Origin: Candidatus Methylopumilus planktonicus
GTDB lineage: Bacteria; Pseudomonadota; Gammaproteobacteria; Burkholderiales; Methylophilaceae
Direction: 5' to 3'
DNA: 64,000 bases
Assembly: GCF_000981505.1 (NCBI RefSeq)
Contig: NZ_LN827929.1
Location: 1 to 64,000, forward strand
Shown: positions 62,448-64,000 of the stretch, in pieces
Layout of the letters: each line of letters opens with the position of its first letter
How positions within the stretch are numbered: the first letter of the stretch is position 1
The notes under the pieces: model-generated
Told to the model about the DNA's origin: nothing
What the model saw: only the letters and a program-made list of their open reading frames with translations
The model's database searches: none
Made by a program: the position numbers and the translations under genes

Positions 62448-62834
62448 ATGTTTTTTAATAAAAAAAATAAAGCGCGTACGATCGATACGCTGATTGATAA
62501 AGACATTTCGGTGCGTGGCAATGTGACTTATTCAGGGGGGATTCGTGTGGATGGTTCAATTCAAGGCAACCTCACTGAACTTCCAGGCACAGCAGGCACT
62601 CTTATTATGGGTAATAAGAGTCGTATTAAGGGAAATATTTCCGCACATACGGCTATTATTGGCGGAGATGTGAATGGTAATATCATATGTGCTGAATATT
62701 TAGAGCTTCATGCAAATGCCAAAATCATGGGCGATATCGAATATAAGGTGATAGAAATTCATGCAGGTGCTAAAGTGTATGGACGGCTTAAAGAAGTAGC
62801 TAAAGATTATCAGATACAAAAAAAGAAAGAATGA
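62448..62834 (+). CDS. Bactofilin (polymer-forming cytoskeletal protein)
   Basis: Bactofilins form filaments without nucleotides and organise cell shape or polar assemblies. The 128-residue protein has the beta-helix core DGSIQGNLT, SRIKGNISAHTAIIGGDVNGNIICAEYLELHANAKIMGDIEY, flanked by short disordered ends. Two genes tightly linked to it are the coiled-coil membrane protein upstream and erpA downstream. Confidence 0.94.
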   Translation: MFFNKKNKARTIDTLIDKDISVRGNVTYSGGIRVDGSIQGNLTELPGTAGTLIMGNKSRIKGNISAHTAIIGGDVNGNIICAEYLELHANAKIMGDIEYKVIEIHAGAKVYGRLKEVAKDYQIQKKKE

Positions 62835-62846
62835 GGAGTAAATATT

Positions 62847-63212
62847 ATGAATCAAATCGTTGAATCAAAAGAAATGGAAATGCCAACCCCGCTTATTTTT
62901 ACAGATAATGCTGTAAAAAAGGTCAAGGCATTGATTGAAGAAGAAGGTCAGCCAGAGTTAAAACTTCGTGTATTTGTAAGTGGTGGCGGATGTTCAGGAT
63001 TTCAATATGGATTTACATTTGAAGAAACTACGAATGAAGATGATACGCAAGTCACAAAAGATTCAGTGACTTTGCTCATTGACCCTATGAGTTTGCAGTA
63101 TTTAATGGGCGCTGAAATTGATTACCAAGACAGTGTTCAAGGCTCGCAATTTGTTATTAAGAATCCAAACGCACAAACAACATGCGGTTGTGGTTCTTCC
63201 TTCTCAGCTTAA
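62847..63212 (+). CDS. erpA: Iron-sulfur cluster insertion protein ErpA
   Basis: ErpA is an A-type carrier that delivers Fe-S clusters to apo-enzymes. The 121-residue protein has the three conserved cysteines, one in GGGCSGFQYGF and two in TTCGCGSSF at the C-terminus. It follows a GAGGAG-like ribosome site. It ends 2 bp before the stop of the convergent citrate synthase gene. Confidence 0.95.
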   Translation: MNQIVESKEMEMPTPLIFTDNAVKKVKALIEEEGQPELKLRVFVSGGGCSGFQYGFTFEETTNEDDTQVTKDSVTLLIDPMSLQYLMGAEIDYQDSVQGSQFVIKNPNAQTTCGCGSSFSA

Positions 63213-63214
63213 CG

Positions 63215-64000
63215 CTAATTATTTTTAGGAACGTCGCGTCGAGGTTTACCTGTGTAAACTTGGCGTGGCCTGCCAATTTTATTGCCAGGCTGACCTACCA
63301 TTTCATTCCATTGAGCGACCCAGCCAGCTGTTCTTGCAAGTGCAAATACGGCAGTAAACATTGAATTAGGAATCCCCATAGCTCGCATCACAATGCCAGA
63401 ATAGAAATCCACATTGGGATAAAGTTTTTTCTCAATGAAGTATTCATCCTCGAGTGCAATTTGTTCTAACTTCATCGCAAGTTTAAAAATAGGATCATCT
63501 TTTAAACCAAGTTCATTGAGAACTTCATGGCAGGTCTTGCGCATAATTTCTGCACGTGGATCTTTGTTGCGATAAATACGATGACCAAAGCCCATCATAC
63601 GGAATGAATCATCTTTATCTTTTGCGCGTTTGATAAATGCACCAATACGACTTTCATCTTCAATTTCTTCGAGCATTTTCAAAGTAGCTTCGTTTGCACC
63701 GCCGTGCGCTGGACCCCAAAGAGATGCAATGCCTGCAGCGATACATGCAAAAGGGTTTGCCCCTGAAGAGCCCGCGAGTCTTACTGTAGAAGTTGATGCA
63801 TTTTGTTCATGGTCTGCATGAAGAATTAAAATACGCTCAAAAGCTTTAGCGAGTACAGGGTTAATTTTGTATTCTTCACATGGCGTTGCAAACATCATAT
63901 GCATAAAATTCTCAGCATAATTTAAATGATTTTGTGGGTAGGTAAATGGTTGCCCTGATCGATATTTGAAACTCCAAGCTGCTATCGTAGGAACCTTTGC
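63215..64000 (-). CDS. gltA: Citrate synthase, 3' part (runs off the window)
   Basis: Citrate synthase condenses oxaloacetate and acetyl-CoA. The frame is open from the stop at 63215 to the end of the window, so only about the C-terminal 261 residues are present; the start lies beyond 64000. Key blocks are present: LHADHEQNASTSTVRLAGSS, GPAHGGANEATLKML, GFGHRIYRNKDPRA and the late PNVDFYSGIV with its catalytic aspartate. It ends in KPRRDVPKNN, as in type II (hexameric) proteobacterial enzymes. Confidence 0.95.
   Translation of the reverse strand, partial: AKVPTIAAWSFKYRSGQPFTYPQNHLNYAENFMHMMFATPCEEYKINPVLAKAFERILILHADHEQNASTSTVRLAGSSGANPFACIAAGIASLWGPAHGGANEATLKMLEEIEDESRIGAFIKRAKDKDDSFRMMGFGHRIYRNKDPRAEIMRKTCHEVLNELGLKDDPIFKLAMKLEQIALEDEYFIEKKLYPNVDFYSGIVMRAMGIPNSMFTAVFALARTAGWVAQWNEMVGQPGNKIGRPRQVYTGKPRRDVPKNN

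Noticed and set aside
1..64000. tRNA, rRNA, IS elements, prophage or integrase genes
   Set aside because: I looked in all intergenic gaps and in the reading frames and saw none. A tRNA scan would settle the tRNA part.

Overview
The window reads as the replication-origin end of a small, AT-rich betaproteobacterial chromosome. The order dnaA-dnaN-gyrB, the aroQ-accB-accC-prmA run, gmk-rpoZ-spoT-ridA-recG and argC-bactofilin-erpA, together with tight spacing and many 1-10 bp gaps or overlaps, suggest a streamlined member of the Methylophilales (Methylotenera or 'Candidatus Methylopumilus' like). That placement is inference from gene content and gene order; no 16S gene lies in the window. I see no tRNA, rRNA, CRISPR array, transposase or integrase. 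No gene-free stretch exceeds 300 bases.

Region by region: (1) 1-6.3 kb: dnaA, an oriC-like spacer with about seven DnaA-box-like sites and a perfect 17-bp inverted repeat, dnaN, gyrB and an OxyR regulator whose redox cysteines sit at residues 199 and 208. (2) 6.3-17.3 kb: housekeeping genes (a membrane protein with a histone-H1-like tail, prmA, accC, accB, aroQ, two thiol-redox genes, fxsA, a ferredoxin-type reductase, hemD, hemC, argH). (3) 17.3-22.9 kb: a complete RND efflux operon. (4) 23.0-33.9 kb: the most unusual region. It holds a STAS protein, an RsbW-like kinase, a Na+/phosphate cotransporter, an output-less membrane sensor, a soluble hybrid histidine kinase, a response-regulator/PP2C phosphatase and a three-gene polar amino-acid-type ABC transporter. 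Both substrate-binding domains look circularly permuted, and the ABC ATPase carries a degenerate RsbW-like domain at its C-terminus. (5) 33.9-46.8 kb: a metal transporter, MarC, radical SAM genes, rdgB, rph, yicC, gmk, rpoZ, spoT, ridA, recG and ubiC. (6) 46.85-59.1 kb: a two-partner secretion island (TpsB, a TetR regulator, a 2982-residue filamentous adhesin and a TonB-like protein) lying between ubiC and ubiA. (7) 59.1-64 kb: ubiA, rplM-rpsI, argC, a coiled-coil membrane protein, bactofilin, erpA and the 3' part of gltA.

How the genes may work together: in region 4 the hybrid kinase and the phosphatase form a plausible phosphorelay. It could reset the phosphorylation of the STAS protein, which is normally the partner of the RsbW-like kinase. 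The degenerate RsbW-like tail on the ABC ATPase suggests that this partner switch may end on a transporter, since no sigma factor is encoded nearby. In region 6 the adhesin ends in a Cys-x7-Cys loop like the one that tethers HMW1-type adhesins to their TpsB pore, so it is probably retained on the cell surface. Both functional models are inference.
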